From Massilia forsythiae (GTDB lineage: Bacteria; Pseudomonadota; Gammaproteobacteria; Burkholderiales; Burkholderiaceae_D), in the NCBI RefSeq assembly GCF_012849555.1, contig NZ_CP051685.1, positions 2,914,001 to 2,978,000 on the forward strand: a stretch of DNA of 64,000 nucleotides, given 5' to 3'. Shown one piece after another: positions 55,837 through 64,000 of the stretch. Below the pieces are notes generated by a model, which was not told where the DNA came from, did no database searches, and saw nothing but the letters and a program-made list of their open reading frames with translations. Within the stretch, counting starts at the first letter, position 1. Each line of letters starts with the position of its first letter. A program made the translations under genes and the position numbers.

Positions 55837-57555
55837 ATGAAATACCACGCACTCGCCGTCTCCCTGATGCTTGCCTTCGGCGCCGCCGCGGCGCAGGCGC
55901 CGGCCCCCGCGGCTTCGGCCCCGGCGACCCCGGTGCCGGCGCCGGCGCAACAAGGTAAACCGTTTACCTGGGAGAACGCGACCGTGTACTTCCTGCTGAC
56001 CGACCGCTTCAACAACGCCAATCCGGCCAACGACCTGGCCTACGGGCGCAAGGCCGATGCGGCGACCGCGCGCGGCTTCATGGGCGGCGACCTGGCCGGC
56101 GTCACGGCCAAAATCAAGGAAGGGTATTTCACGGACCTGGGCGTGGATGCGATCTGGATCACCCCGCCGGTGGAAAACATCCACGGTTCCACCGACGAGG
56201 GCACCGGCAAGTCCTACGGTTTCCACGGCTACTGGGCCAGCGACTTCACCGCGCTCGACGCCAACCTCGGCAGCGAGCAGGACATGCGCGAGCTGGTCGA
56301 CACCGCGCACGCGCACGGCATCCGCGTGCTGCTGGACGTGGTGATGAACCATACCGGCCCGGTCACCGCGCAAGACCCGGCCTGGCCGGCGTCCTGGGTG
56401 CGCACCGGGCCGGTGTGCGGCTTCAAGACCATGCGCACCACGGTCGAATGCACGCTGGTGAAGAACCTGCCGGACATCCGCACCGACAGCAATGCCAGGG
56501 TGGAGCTGCCGCCGACCCTGGTCGCCAAGTGGAAGCGCGAAGGCAGGTACGAGCGCGAAGTGAAGGAGCTGGACGCGTTCTTCCAGCGCACCGGCTACCC
56601 GCGCGCGCCGCGCTACTACCTGATGAAGTGGCACGCCGACTGGGTGCGCAAGTACGGCTTCGACGGCTTCCGCGCCGACACCGTCAAGCACACCGAACCG
56701 GGCGTGTGGAAAGACCTCAAGCAAGTGGCCGGCGCCGCCTACGAGGCGTGGAAGAAGGGCGAGGCCGGCCAGGCCGCCGTCAAGCAGATCGGCGACCGCC
56801 CGTTCTTCATGACGTCCGAGGTGTACGGCTACTCCATCAACGATGGCCGCAAGTTCGCCTACGACGACGGCACCAAGGTCGATTATTTCGCCAACGGCTT
56901 CGACAGCATGATCAATTTCAGCATGGCGGGCGATGCGCGCGGCGGCTACGAAAAGCTGTTCGCCGGGTACTCCAACATGCTGACCGGCCCTTTGAAAGGT
57001 GTCTCGGTACTCAACTACCTGGATTCGCACGACGACGGCAACCCGTTCGACGCGTTGCGCCAGCGTCCGCTGGAAGCCGCCAACAAGCTGCTGCTGGCGC
57101 CGGGCCAGGCCCAGGTCTACTACGGCGACGAAAGCGCGCGCGTGCTGAAGATCGACGGCGCCGAGGGCGACGCCAACCTGCGCTCGTTCATGAACTGGGA
57201 CCAGTTGAAGGCCAACACGCGCGTCGGCCTGCACGGCGCGGCGGACGTGCGCGAGCACTGGGCGCGCCTGGGCCGCTTCCGCCACGCGCACCCGGCGGTG
57301 GGCGCCGGCGTGCACCAGATGATCGCGGCCAGTCCGTACACCTTCAAGCGCACCTATGCGAACGACGGCGTGACCGACCGCGTGGTGGTGGCGCTCGACC
57401 TGCCGCCGGGCGCACCGGCAAGCATTTCCGTGGCCGGCGTGTTCATGGACGGCCAGACCGTGCGCGACTGGTACACCGGCAAGAGCGCGGTGGTCAAGGG
57501 CGGCAAGGTGCAGTTCGACGCGCAGGCGCCGGTGGCGCTGATCGCGCAGGATTGA
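55837..57555 (+). CDS. Exported GH13 alpha-amylase (572 aa)
   Basis: A GH13 enzyme with a signal peptide (MKYHALAVSLMLAFGAAAAQA) and a Pro/Ala linker to residue 42. The start ENATVYFLLTDRFNNANPANDLAYGR and the calcium/barrel segments LLDVVMNHTGP, GFRADTVKH (Asp281), TSEVYGY (Glu328) and YLDSHDDG (Asp399) give the full catalytic set. Overall shape is like periplasmic MalS-type amylases. It should release maltodextrins from longer glucans in the periplasm. It follows pgm by 28 bases, so co-transcription is very likely. It is the third GH13 gene in this window. Confidence 0.92.
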   Translation: MKYHALAVSLMLAFGAAAAQAPAPAASAPATPVPAPAQQGKPFTWENATVYFLLTDRFNNANPANDLAYGRKADAATARGFMGGDLAGVTAKIKEGYFTDLGVDAIWITPPVENIHGSTDEGTGKSYGFHGYWASDFTALDANLGSEQDMRELVDTAHAHGIRVLLDVVMNHTGPVTAQDPAWPASWVRTGPVCGFKTMRTTVECTLVKNLPDIRTDSNARVELPPTLVAKWKREGRYEREVKELDAFFQRTGYPRAPRYYLMKWHADWVRKYGFDGFRADTVKHTEPGVWKDLKQVAGAAYEAWKKGEAGQAAVKQIGDRPFFMTSEVYGYSINDGRKFAYDDGTKVDYFANGFDSMINFSMAGDARGGYEKLFAGYSNMLTGPLKGVSVLNYLDSHDDGNPFDALRQRPLEAANKLLLAPGQAQVYYGDESARVLKIDGAEGDANLRSFMNWDQLKANTRVGLHGAADVREHWARLGRFRHAHPAVGAGVHQMIAASPYTFKRTYANDGVTDRVVVALDLPPGAPASISVAGVFMDGQTVRDWYTGKSAVVKGGKVQFDAQAPVALIAQD

Positions 57556-57655
57556 TGCGCCCGGCGGCGCGCATGGTGCCGCCGGTCAAGCGCGCCGCAT
57601 CCCGCTCCCGTCTCGGCTAGACTGCGGGCATCGCATCCACCATCCGGAGAAACCG

Positions 57656-58705
57656 ATGCCCGCGCTTCACCCCTGCCGGGCCGCCATGACGGCCTGCCTG
57701 TCCATCTTCCCCTTGCTGGCGTCCGCCGCCGCACCTGCCGCCGCCGCTCCCGCTACTGCTAGCGTCGAGGCGGTTTACGGCCCCGAACTGGAAGGCTTCG
57801 ACTACCCCTACCCGGTGCAGCAGTACCGCTTCACGTCGCAGGGCGTGGCGCTGCACATGGCCTACATGGACGTCAAGCCGGACCGGCCGAACGGCCGCAC
57901 CGTCGTCCTCCTGCACGGCAAGAACTTTTGCGCCGCCACCTGGAAGGCCAGCATCGACGCCCTCAAGGAAGCCGGCTACCGCGTGGTGGCGCCGGACCAG
58001 GTCGGCTTCTGCAAGTCGAGCAAGCCGGAGCATTACCAGTACAGCTTCCAGCAGCTGGCCGCCAACACGCGCGGCTTGCTGGAATCGATCGGCGTCAAGC
58101 AGGCCACCGTCATGGGCCACTCGACCGGCGGCATGCTGGCGGTGCGCTACGGCCTGCTGTATCCGGAGCAGACCGAGCAGCTGGTGCTGGCCAACCCGAT
58201 CGGCCTGGAAGACTGGAAAGCGCTCGGCGTGCCCTCGCTGGGCGTGGACAAGTGGTTCGAGCGCGAGCTGGCGACCAATGCCGACAAGATCCGCGCCTAC
58301 GAAAAATCGACCTATTACGTCAACCAGTGGAAGCCGGAATACGAGCCATGGGTGCAGATGCTGGCCGGGATGAACCGCGGCCCCGGCAAGCGCCTCGTGG
58401 CCTGGAACTCGGCGCTGCTGTACGACATGATCTACACCCAGCCGGTGGTGTACGAGTTGCCGCTCTTGAGAATGCCGGTGCTGCTGCTGATCGGCACCAA
58501 GGACACCACCGCCATCGGCAAGGACGCCGCCCCGGCCGAGGTGCGCGCCAAGCTGGGCAACTACGCCGAACTGGGCAAGCGCGCCGCCAGCGCGATCCCC
58601 AAGGCGACGCTGGTCGAGCTGGACGGCATGGGACACGCGCCGCAGATGCAGGATCCGGCGGTCTTCCATGCGGCGCTGCTGAAGGGGCTGGGGGCGGGCA
58701 GGTAG
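57656..58705 (+). CDS. Exported alpha/beta hydrolase
   Basis: A 349-residue protein. A signal peptide-like N-terminus (CRAAMTACLSIFPLLASAAAPAA) may begin at the internal Met11. The hydrolase core has oxyanion-loop LLHGKNFCAATW, nucleophile elbow GHSTGGM with Ser156, acid GTKDTTA with Asp283 and base DGMGHAP with His327. Esterase, lipase or haloalkane-type activity is possible; the substrate is unknown. It is the last gene of the transporter-pgm-amylase unit, 100 bases after the amylase. A link to starch use is not evident. Confidence 0.86.
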   Translation: MPALHPCRAAMTACLSIFPLLASAAAPAAAAPATASVEAVYGPELEGFDYPYPVQQYRFTSQGVALHMAYMDVKPDRPNGRTVVLLHGKNFCAATWKASIDALKEAGYRVVAPDQVGFCKSSKPEHYQYSFQQLAANTRGLLESIGVKQATVMGHSTGGMLAVRYGLLYPEQTEQLVLANPIGLEDWKALGVPSLGVDKWFERELATNADKIRAYEKSTYYVNQWKPEYEPWVQMLAGMNRGPGKRLVAWNSALLYDMIYTQPVVYELPLLRMPVLLLIGTKDTTAIGKDAAPAEVRAKLGNYAELGKRAASAIPKATLVELDGMGHAPQMQDPAVFHAALLKGLGAGR

Positions 58706-58763
58706 CCAGTACGCCGTGGCGTGTAGACACGATACATCTCGCCCTTTGCGTTGGCCCTCATGC

Positions 58764-58886
58764 GTCGTCCCCGCGCAGGCGGGGACCCATAGTGAGCAAC
58801 AGAATTCGGTACACCAGAAACAATTCGAATGCTTCGAAATACCGACTTCGGATGCTCGGCATGGGTCCCCGCCTCCGCGGGGACGA
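58764..58886. repeat. Dispersed repeat copy with two intact inverted ends
   Basis: A 123-bp element bounded by GTCGTCCCCGCGCAGGCGGG at the left and the inverse, with one change (CCTCCGCG), at the right end at 58886. The internal body shares the stretches around GAATTC and TCGGATGCT with the 40.4-kb copy, in inverted orientation. No flanking TTTCAGGCA palindrome is present here. It fills most of the 280-bp gap before the glucokinase gene. Confidence 0.75.
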
Positions 58887-58987
58887 CGGAGCATGGTGCG
58901 CTTCAGGGAATGACCACCCATTTCCTTTTTGGTGCATTTCAATCAATGGTATCCTTGGTGCAATAAGAGAAACACCCAAGAGACACC

Positions 58988-60850
58988 ATGACCTTGCCTG
59001 ACACCGAACCGAAGCAACCCCGCGCCGCCTACAGCGACGGGCCGCGCCTGCTGGCCGACATCGGCGCGACCCATGCGCGCTTTGCCCTGGAAAGCGCGCC
59101 CGGCGTGCTGCGCAACGTGGCCGTGCTGCTGTGCGACGACTATCCCGGCATCGTCCCGCTGCTGAACGCCTACCTGGCGCAGGCCGGCGCCGGCCGCATC
59201 AGCCACGCCGCGTTCGCGCTGGCCAATCCGATCAGCGGCGACTTCATCCGCATGACCAACCGCGACTGGCAGTTCTCGACCGACGAGGTGCGCCGCGCGC
59301 TCGGCCTGAACACGCTGTTGATCGTCAACGACTTCACCGCGCTGGCGATGGCGCTGCCGGGCTTCAAGCCGGACGACCTGCTGCAGATCGGCGGCGGCAA
59401 GCCGCAGTCGAACGCGGTGGCCGGCGTGCTGGGGCCGGGCACCGGCCTGGGCGTGTCCGGCGTGATCCCGACCGTGGACGGCTTCGTCACCCTCGGCAGC
59501 GAGGGCGGCCACATGAATTTCGCGCCGGCGGACGAGCGCGAGTTCGCGATCCTGCAGTACGCCTGGCGCGAATTCAGCCACGTTTCCAACGAGCGCCTGA
59601 TCTCCGGCCCCGGCATGGAAATCATCTATCGCGCGCTGGCCGAGAGGAATGGCGTTTCGGATGCGCCGGCGCGCAACGCCGCCGAGATCGCCAGCTGCGC
59701 GCTGGAGCAGGGCGATGCGCTGTGCCTGGAAGTGCTGGAATGCTTCGCCGGCATGCTGGGCGGCGCCGCCGCCAACCTGGCGGTGACGCTGGGCGCGTTC
59801 GGCGGCATCTTCATCGGCGGCGGCATCGTGCCGCGCATGGCGCAGTGGTTCGAAACCTCGCCGTTCCGCGCGCGCTTCGAAGCCAAGGGCCGCTTTACCG
59901 ACTACCTGGCGCAGATCCCGACCTACGTGATCATGATGCCGACGCCGGCGCTGTACGGCGTGTCGAGCATCCTGTCCGAGCACCTGCGCAACCGCAGCGG
60001 CGCCAACACGCTGATGGAAAAGGTGCAGAACCTGCAGCACGAATTGTCGCCGGCCGAGCAGCGCGTGGCGGCGCTGGTGATCGACCATCCGCGCAAGGTG
60101 CTGTCCGAGCCGATCGCCGAAATCGCCAAGCTGGCCGACGTCAGCCAGCCGACCGTGATCCGCTTCTGCCGCTCGCTCGGCTTTTCCGGCCTGGCCGATT
60201 TCAAATTGAAATTCGCCGGCAGCCTGACCGGCACCATCCCCGTGCGCCACAGCCAGGTGCGCATGACCGACAGCACCCACGACCTGTCGGCCAAGGTCAT
60301 CGACAACACCGTCTCGGCGATCCTGAAATTCCGCGACCAGCTCGACGTGAATTCGATCGACCGGGCCATCGAACTGCTGCGCCGCGCCAAGCGCGTCGAG
60401 TTCTACGCGATGGGCAATTCGCGCGTGGTGGCGCTGGATGGCCAGCACAAATTCTTCCGCTTCCGCATCCCGACCTCGTCCTACGGCGACTCGCACCTGT
60501 TCGCGCTGGCCGCCGAGCTGCTGGGGCCGGGCGACGTGGTGATCGCGATTTCGACCGCCGGCCAGCTGCCGGAATTGCTGTCCGCCGTGGACACCGCGCG
60601 CGCGGCCGGCGCCGACGTCATCGCCATCACCAGCAGCAAGTCGGCGCTGGCGAGAAAAGCCAGCATCTGCCTGGCAGTCGACCACAGCGAGGACTCGACC
60701 ACCTTCCTGTCGATGATCTCGCGCATCCTGCAGCTGCTCCTCATCGACATCATGGCGGTCGGCGTCTCGCTCGGGCCGCAGGGCGAGGCGGCGCTGGAGG
60801 GCGCCGATTCGGAGCGCAGGCGGATGCTGATTTCGCACCTGGACAGCTGA
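58988..60850 (+). CDS. glk: Bifunctional glucokinase / HexR-type regulator fusion
   Basis: A 620-residue fusion. Residues 1-335 are a ROK-unrelated bacterial glucokinase (LLADIGATHARFAL, LIVNDFTALAMALPG, GPGTGLGVSGVIP, GSEGGHMNFAP). Residues 340-620 are a RpiR/HexR regulator: an HTH with VLSEPIAEIAKLADVSQPTVIRFC (about 375-400), then a SIS sugar-phosphate-binding domain (RVEFYAMGNSRVVALDGQHKFFR). The fused form is known in Burkholderia and relatives. It should phosphorylate glucose to glucose 6-phosphate and regulate sugar genes in response to sugar phosphates. The HexR-like dyads around the starch genes are its likely targets (inference). RBS AAGAGACACC is weak. Confidence 0.92.
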   Translation: MTLPDTEPKQPRAAYSDGPRLLADIGATHARFALESAPGVLRNVAVLLCDDYPGIVPLLNAYLAQAGAGRISHAAFALANPISGDFIRMTNRDWQFSTDEVRRALGLNTLLIVNDFTALAMALPGFKPDDLLQIGGGKPQSNAVAGVLGPGTGLGVSGVIPTVDGFVTLGSEGGHMNFAPADEREFAILQYAWREFSHVSNERLISGPGMEIIYRALAERNGVSDAPARNAAEIASCALEQGDALCLEVLECFAGMLGGAAANLAVTLGAFGGIFIGGGIVPRMAQWFETSPFRARFEAKGRFTDYLAQIPTYVIMMPTPALYGVSSILSEHLRNRSGANTLMEKVQNLQHELSPAEQRVAALVIDHPRKVLSEPIAEIAKLADVSQPTVIRFCRSLGFSGLADFKLKFAGSLTGTIPVRHSQVRMTDSTHDLSAKVIDNTVSAILKFRDQLDVNSIDRAIELLRRAKRVEFYAMGNSRVVALDGQHKFFRFRIPTSSYGDSHLFALAAELLGPGDVVIAISTAGQLPELLSAVDTARAAGADVIAITSSKSALARKASICLAVDHSEDSTTFLSMISRILQLLLIDIMAVGVSLGPQGEAALEGADSERRRMLISHLDS

Positions 60851-60851
60851 C

Positions 60852-61967
60852 ATGCGCGGCGTCGCGGCACTGGCAGTCGCGGCGCTCGTCGGCGCCAGCG
60901 CAGGTTGCGTCGCCGCCGCTGCGCCGCCGCCATCGCCGGCGGGTTGCGATGCCGCCGCGCTGGCGGCGCAAGGCTTCGATGCGCAGCAGCTGTGCCGCGT
61001 GCTCGACGACGTCGCTGCCGGCAACCCGGACCTGCACGGCCTGCTCGTCGAACGCCACGGCGTGCCGGTAGTGGAACGCTACCGCAGCGGCAAGGACCGC
61101 TCGGTGTATTCGCTGTTCGCCCATGAAGTCGATTTCGGTCCCGCCACCCGCCACGACCTGCGCTCGATCAGCAAGTCCATCACCGGCCTGCTGTGGGGCA
61201 TCGCCGAGGCCGAGGGCAAGGCGCCGCCGCTCGACACGCGCGTGCTCGATCTGTTTCCGGAACTGGCGGACCTGGAGACGGCGGGGCGCGCCGCGATCAC
61301 CGTCCGCCACCTCTTGAGCATGACCAGCGGCCTGGCCTGGGACGAAGCGGGCGCCTACGACTGGCGCAACGACGAGCTGGCGCTGTACTGGCGCAGTTCG
61401 CAGGCGCGTTACGTGTTCGGACGGCGCATGGCCGCGCCGGCCGGCACGCGTTTCCGCTACAACGGCGGCGGCACCGCCGTGCTGGCCGCAGCGCTGGCGC
61501 AACGCACCGGCATGGCGCTGCCGGACTATGCGCGCGAAAAGCTGTTCGCGCCGCTCGGCATCGTCGATTGGGAATGGCTGCGCGACGCGCGCGGTCGCCC
61601 GCTGGCGTTTTCCGGCCTGCGCATGCGGCCGCGCGACCTCGCCAGGATCGGGCAGCTGGTCCTGCAGCATGGGCAGTGGCACGGCCGCCAGATCGTGCCG
61701 CGCGCGTGGATCGAGGCGTCGCTCGTGCCGCAGGCCGACGTCGGCGACGGGCGCCGCTACGGCTACCAGTGGTGGCTCGGCGATACCGTGGCGGCAGGCG
61801 CACCACATCGCTGGGCGGCCGCGTTCGGCAATGGCGGCCAGCGTCTGTTCATCGTGCCGGACCTGGACCTGGTGGTCGTCATGACTGCCGGCGCCTACGA
61901 CGACGAGGCAGGCGCGATCCGGATCAACCGGCTGTTCCGGAGGATCGCCGCTGCCGTGGCAAAGTGA
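60852..61967 (+). CDS. Exported serine hydrolase (beta-lactamase/esterase fold)
   Basis: A 371-residue protein starting one base after the glk-hexR stop. A signal peptide with a possible lipobox (ALVGASAGC, Cys19) suggests a lipoprotein or exported enzyme. The SxxK motif is SISK at 105-108, and a Tyr motif RYNGGG occurs at about 203, as in class C-like and 6-aminohexanoate-dimer-hydrolase proteins. The C-terminal AFGNGGQRLFIVPDLDLVVVM corresponds to the KTG-like strand. It is probably an esterase, amidase or D-peptidase; resistance to beta-lactams cannot be inferred. It is coupled to the fusion gene. Confidence 0.85.
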   Translation: MRGVAALAVAALVGASAGCVAAAAPPPSPAGCDAAALAAQGFDAQQLCRVLDDVAAGNPDLHGLLVERHGVPVVERYRSGKDRSVYSLFAHEVDFGPATRHDLRSISKSITGLLWGIAEAEGKAPPLDTRVLDLFPELADLETAGRAAITVRHLLSMTSGLAWDEAGAYDWRNDELALYWRSSQARYVFGRRMAAPAGTRFRYNGGGTAVLAAALAQRTGMALPDYAREKLFAPLGIVDWEWLRDARGRPLAFSGLRMRPRDLARIGQLVLQHGQWHGRQIVPRAWIEASLVPQADVGDGRRYGYQWWLGDTVAAGAPHRWAAAFGNGGQRLFIVPDLDLVVVMTAGAYDDEAGAIRINRLFRRIAAAVAK

Positions 61968-62087
61968 CGATCTTGCCATCACGGCAATTGAAACGGTCGT
62001 TCGATGACTTTTTGCTACCATCTGATCGACAGCCCAGCGCGCTTCACGCGGCTGGACACACGTTCACTTGCACAGGAGTTCGTCACG

Positions 62088-62552
62088 ATGAAAATTTGCA
62101 GCCTGCTTTCCTCCATGTTGATCGGCGCCGTCGCCAGCGCGCGTTCGATGACCCCGATGGCCACCCTGTCGGCGGCGCGCCTGGCCGGCCGCCATACGCC
62201 CGGGCGTCTGGCCCTGCTGGACCGTCCGCTGTTCAAGTACGGCGCGCTCGCCATGGGCGTCGGCGAACTCTTCGGCGACAAGATGAAGAGTGCGCCCGAC
62301 CGCACCGTGTTCCTGGGACTGGCGGCGCGCGTGGCCAGCGCCGGGATTGCCGGTGCGGCATTGGCGCCGCGCGGCGAAGAGCAGGCCGGTGCGGCAGTGG
62401 CGGTAGCGACCGCCGTGCCGCTGGCCTACGCCACGCTGGCCGTGCGCAAGCAGGCCATGGCGCGTATCGGCCAGACCCGCAGCGGCTTGATCGAGGATGC
62501 GTTGATCGTCGCCGCCGGCGCCGCCATCGTGGCGCTGGCCACCCGGCGCTGA
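62088..62552 (+). CDS. DUF4126 family membrane protein
   Basis: A 154-residue protein. ATG 62088 follows CAGGAG. It has the family features SARSMTPMATLSA near the start, GELFGDKMKSAPDRTVF in the middle and GQTRSGLIEDALIVAAGA near the end. Three to four moderately hydrophobic segments suggest an integral membrane protein. The function of DUF4126 is unknown. It is monocistronic, ended by a strong bidirectional terminator. Confidence 0.82.
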   Translation: MKICSLLSSMLIGAVASARSMTPMATLSAARLAGRHTPGRLALLDRPLFKYGALAMGVGELFGDKMKSAPDRTVFLGLAARVASAGIAGAALAPRGEEQAGAAVAVATAVPLAYATLAVRKQAMARIGQTRSGLIEDALIVAAGAAIVALATRR

Positions 62553-62595
62553 CGCGGCGCCGGCGCTGCGGCGCCGCGCTTGCCGGACACCGATG

Positions 62596-62629
62596 AAAAA
62601 GGCCGCGGCATCCTGCCCGCGGCCTTTTT
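62596..62629. terminator. Bidirectional intrinsic terminator
   Basis: The stem GGCCGCGG/CCGCGGCC with an 8-base loop has AAAAA on the left and TTTTT on the right. It lies between the DUF4126 gene and the convergent subtilisin gene, so it can serve both strands. Confidence 0.88.
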
Positions 62630-62669
62630 GCATGTCAGGTATCGGCCGCCCGCGGGCGGCGCAAGGACC

Positions 62670-64000
<1,331 letters not shown>

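Overview
The window is GC-rich, densely coded DNA that looks like a betaproteobacterium of the Oxalobacteraceae (Massilia/Telluria/Duganella type). This rests on a glucokinase-RpiR fusion, a phasin, a Xanthomonas/Caulobacter-type TonB receptor with a flavin halogenase beside it, and several secreted starch hydrolases. The genus is inferred from gene content and not proven. No tRNA, rRNA, CRISPR array or insertion sequence was recognised.

Layout. 1-5.6 kb (minus): an edge-cut DUF6702 gene overlapped by a M1-type metallopeptidase, then a second, closely similar M1 paralogue. 5.8-8.5 kb: a membrane diguanylate cyclase meeting a secreted alpha-amylase tail to tail. 8.5-12.4 kb (minus): a hipA-hipB type toxin-antitoxin pair (hipA first), a phytanoyl-CoA dioxygenase-like protein and a M29-like aminopeptidase. 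12.5-22.1 kb (plus): a DUF3828 protein, then a five-gene operon built around a 1281-residue tubulin/FtsZ-like protein, with a von Willebrand-like membrane protein, a small membrane protein and two zinc-ribbon proteins. 22.5-28.9 kb (minus, visibly AT-richer): a type VI secretion vgrG island with VgrG, DUF4123 adaptor, DUF3304 immunity candidate, Tle1 phospholipase effector and PAAR tip. 29-40 kb: a TPR-GGDEF protein, a heterodimeric ABC exporter, a phasin, a cytosine-deaminase-like amidohydrolase, an acetyltransferase and a chemoreceptor.

40.5-61 kb is a starch/maltodextrin locus. A six-hairpin glycosidase and a SusA-like GH13 enzyme are divergent from a TonB receptor, which is followed by a flavin-dependent halogenase, a DEAD-box helicase, a SLC45-like sugar transporter, phosphoglucomutase, a third GH13 amylase, an alpha/beta hydrolase and a glucokinase-HexR fusion. 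The window ends with a serine hydrolase, a DUF4126 protein and an edge-cut subtilisin.

How the genes may work together. Starch would be cut outside the cell or in the periplasm, oligosaccharides imported through the TonB receptor and the MFS carrier, and glucose phosphorylated by Glk and isomerised by Pgm. A 15-bp dyad of the form TGTA-N7-TACA occurs six times between the SusA-like gene and the TonB receptor, twice upstream of the distant amylase at 8.3 kb, and in weaker form upstream of the transporter and pgm. It matches the published HexR operator pattern, so the Glk-HexR fusion is a plausible local regulator (inference). The tubulin-like operon is the least understood system here. Dispersed palindromic intergenic repeats (four full or partial copies at about 16.4, 40.4, 52.5 and 58.8 kb) and a separate nested-hairpin element at 22.6 kb fill most of the longer gaps.
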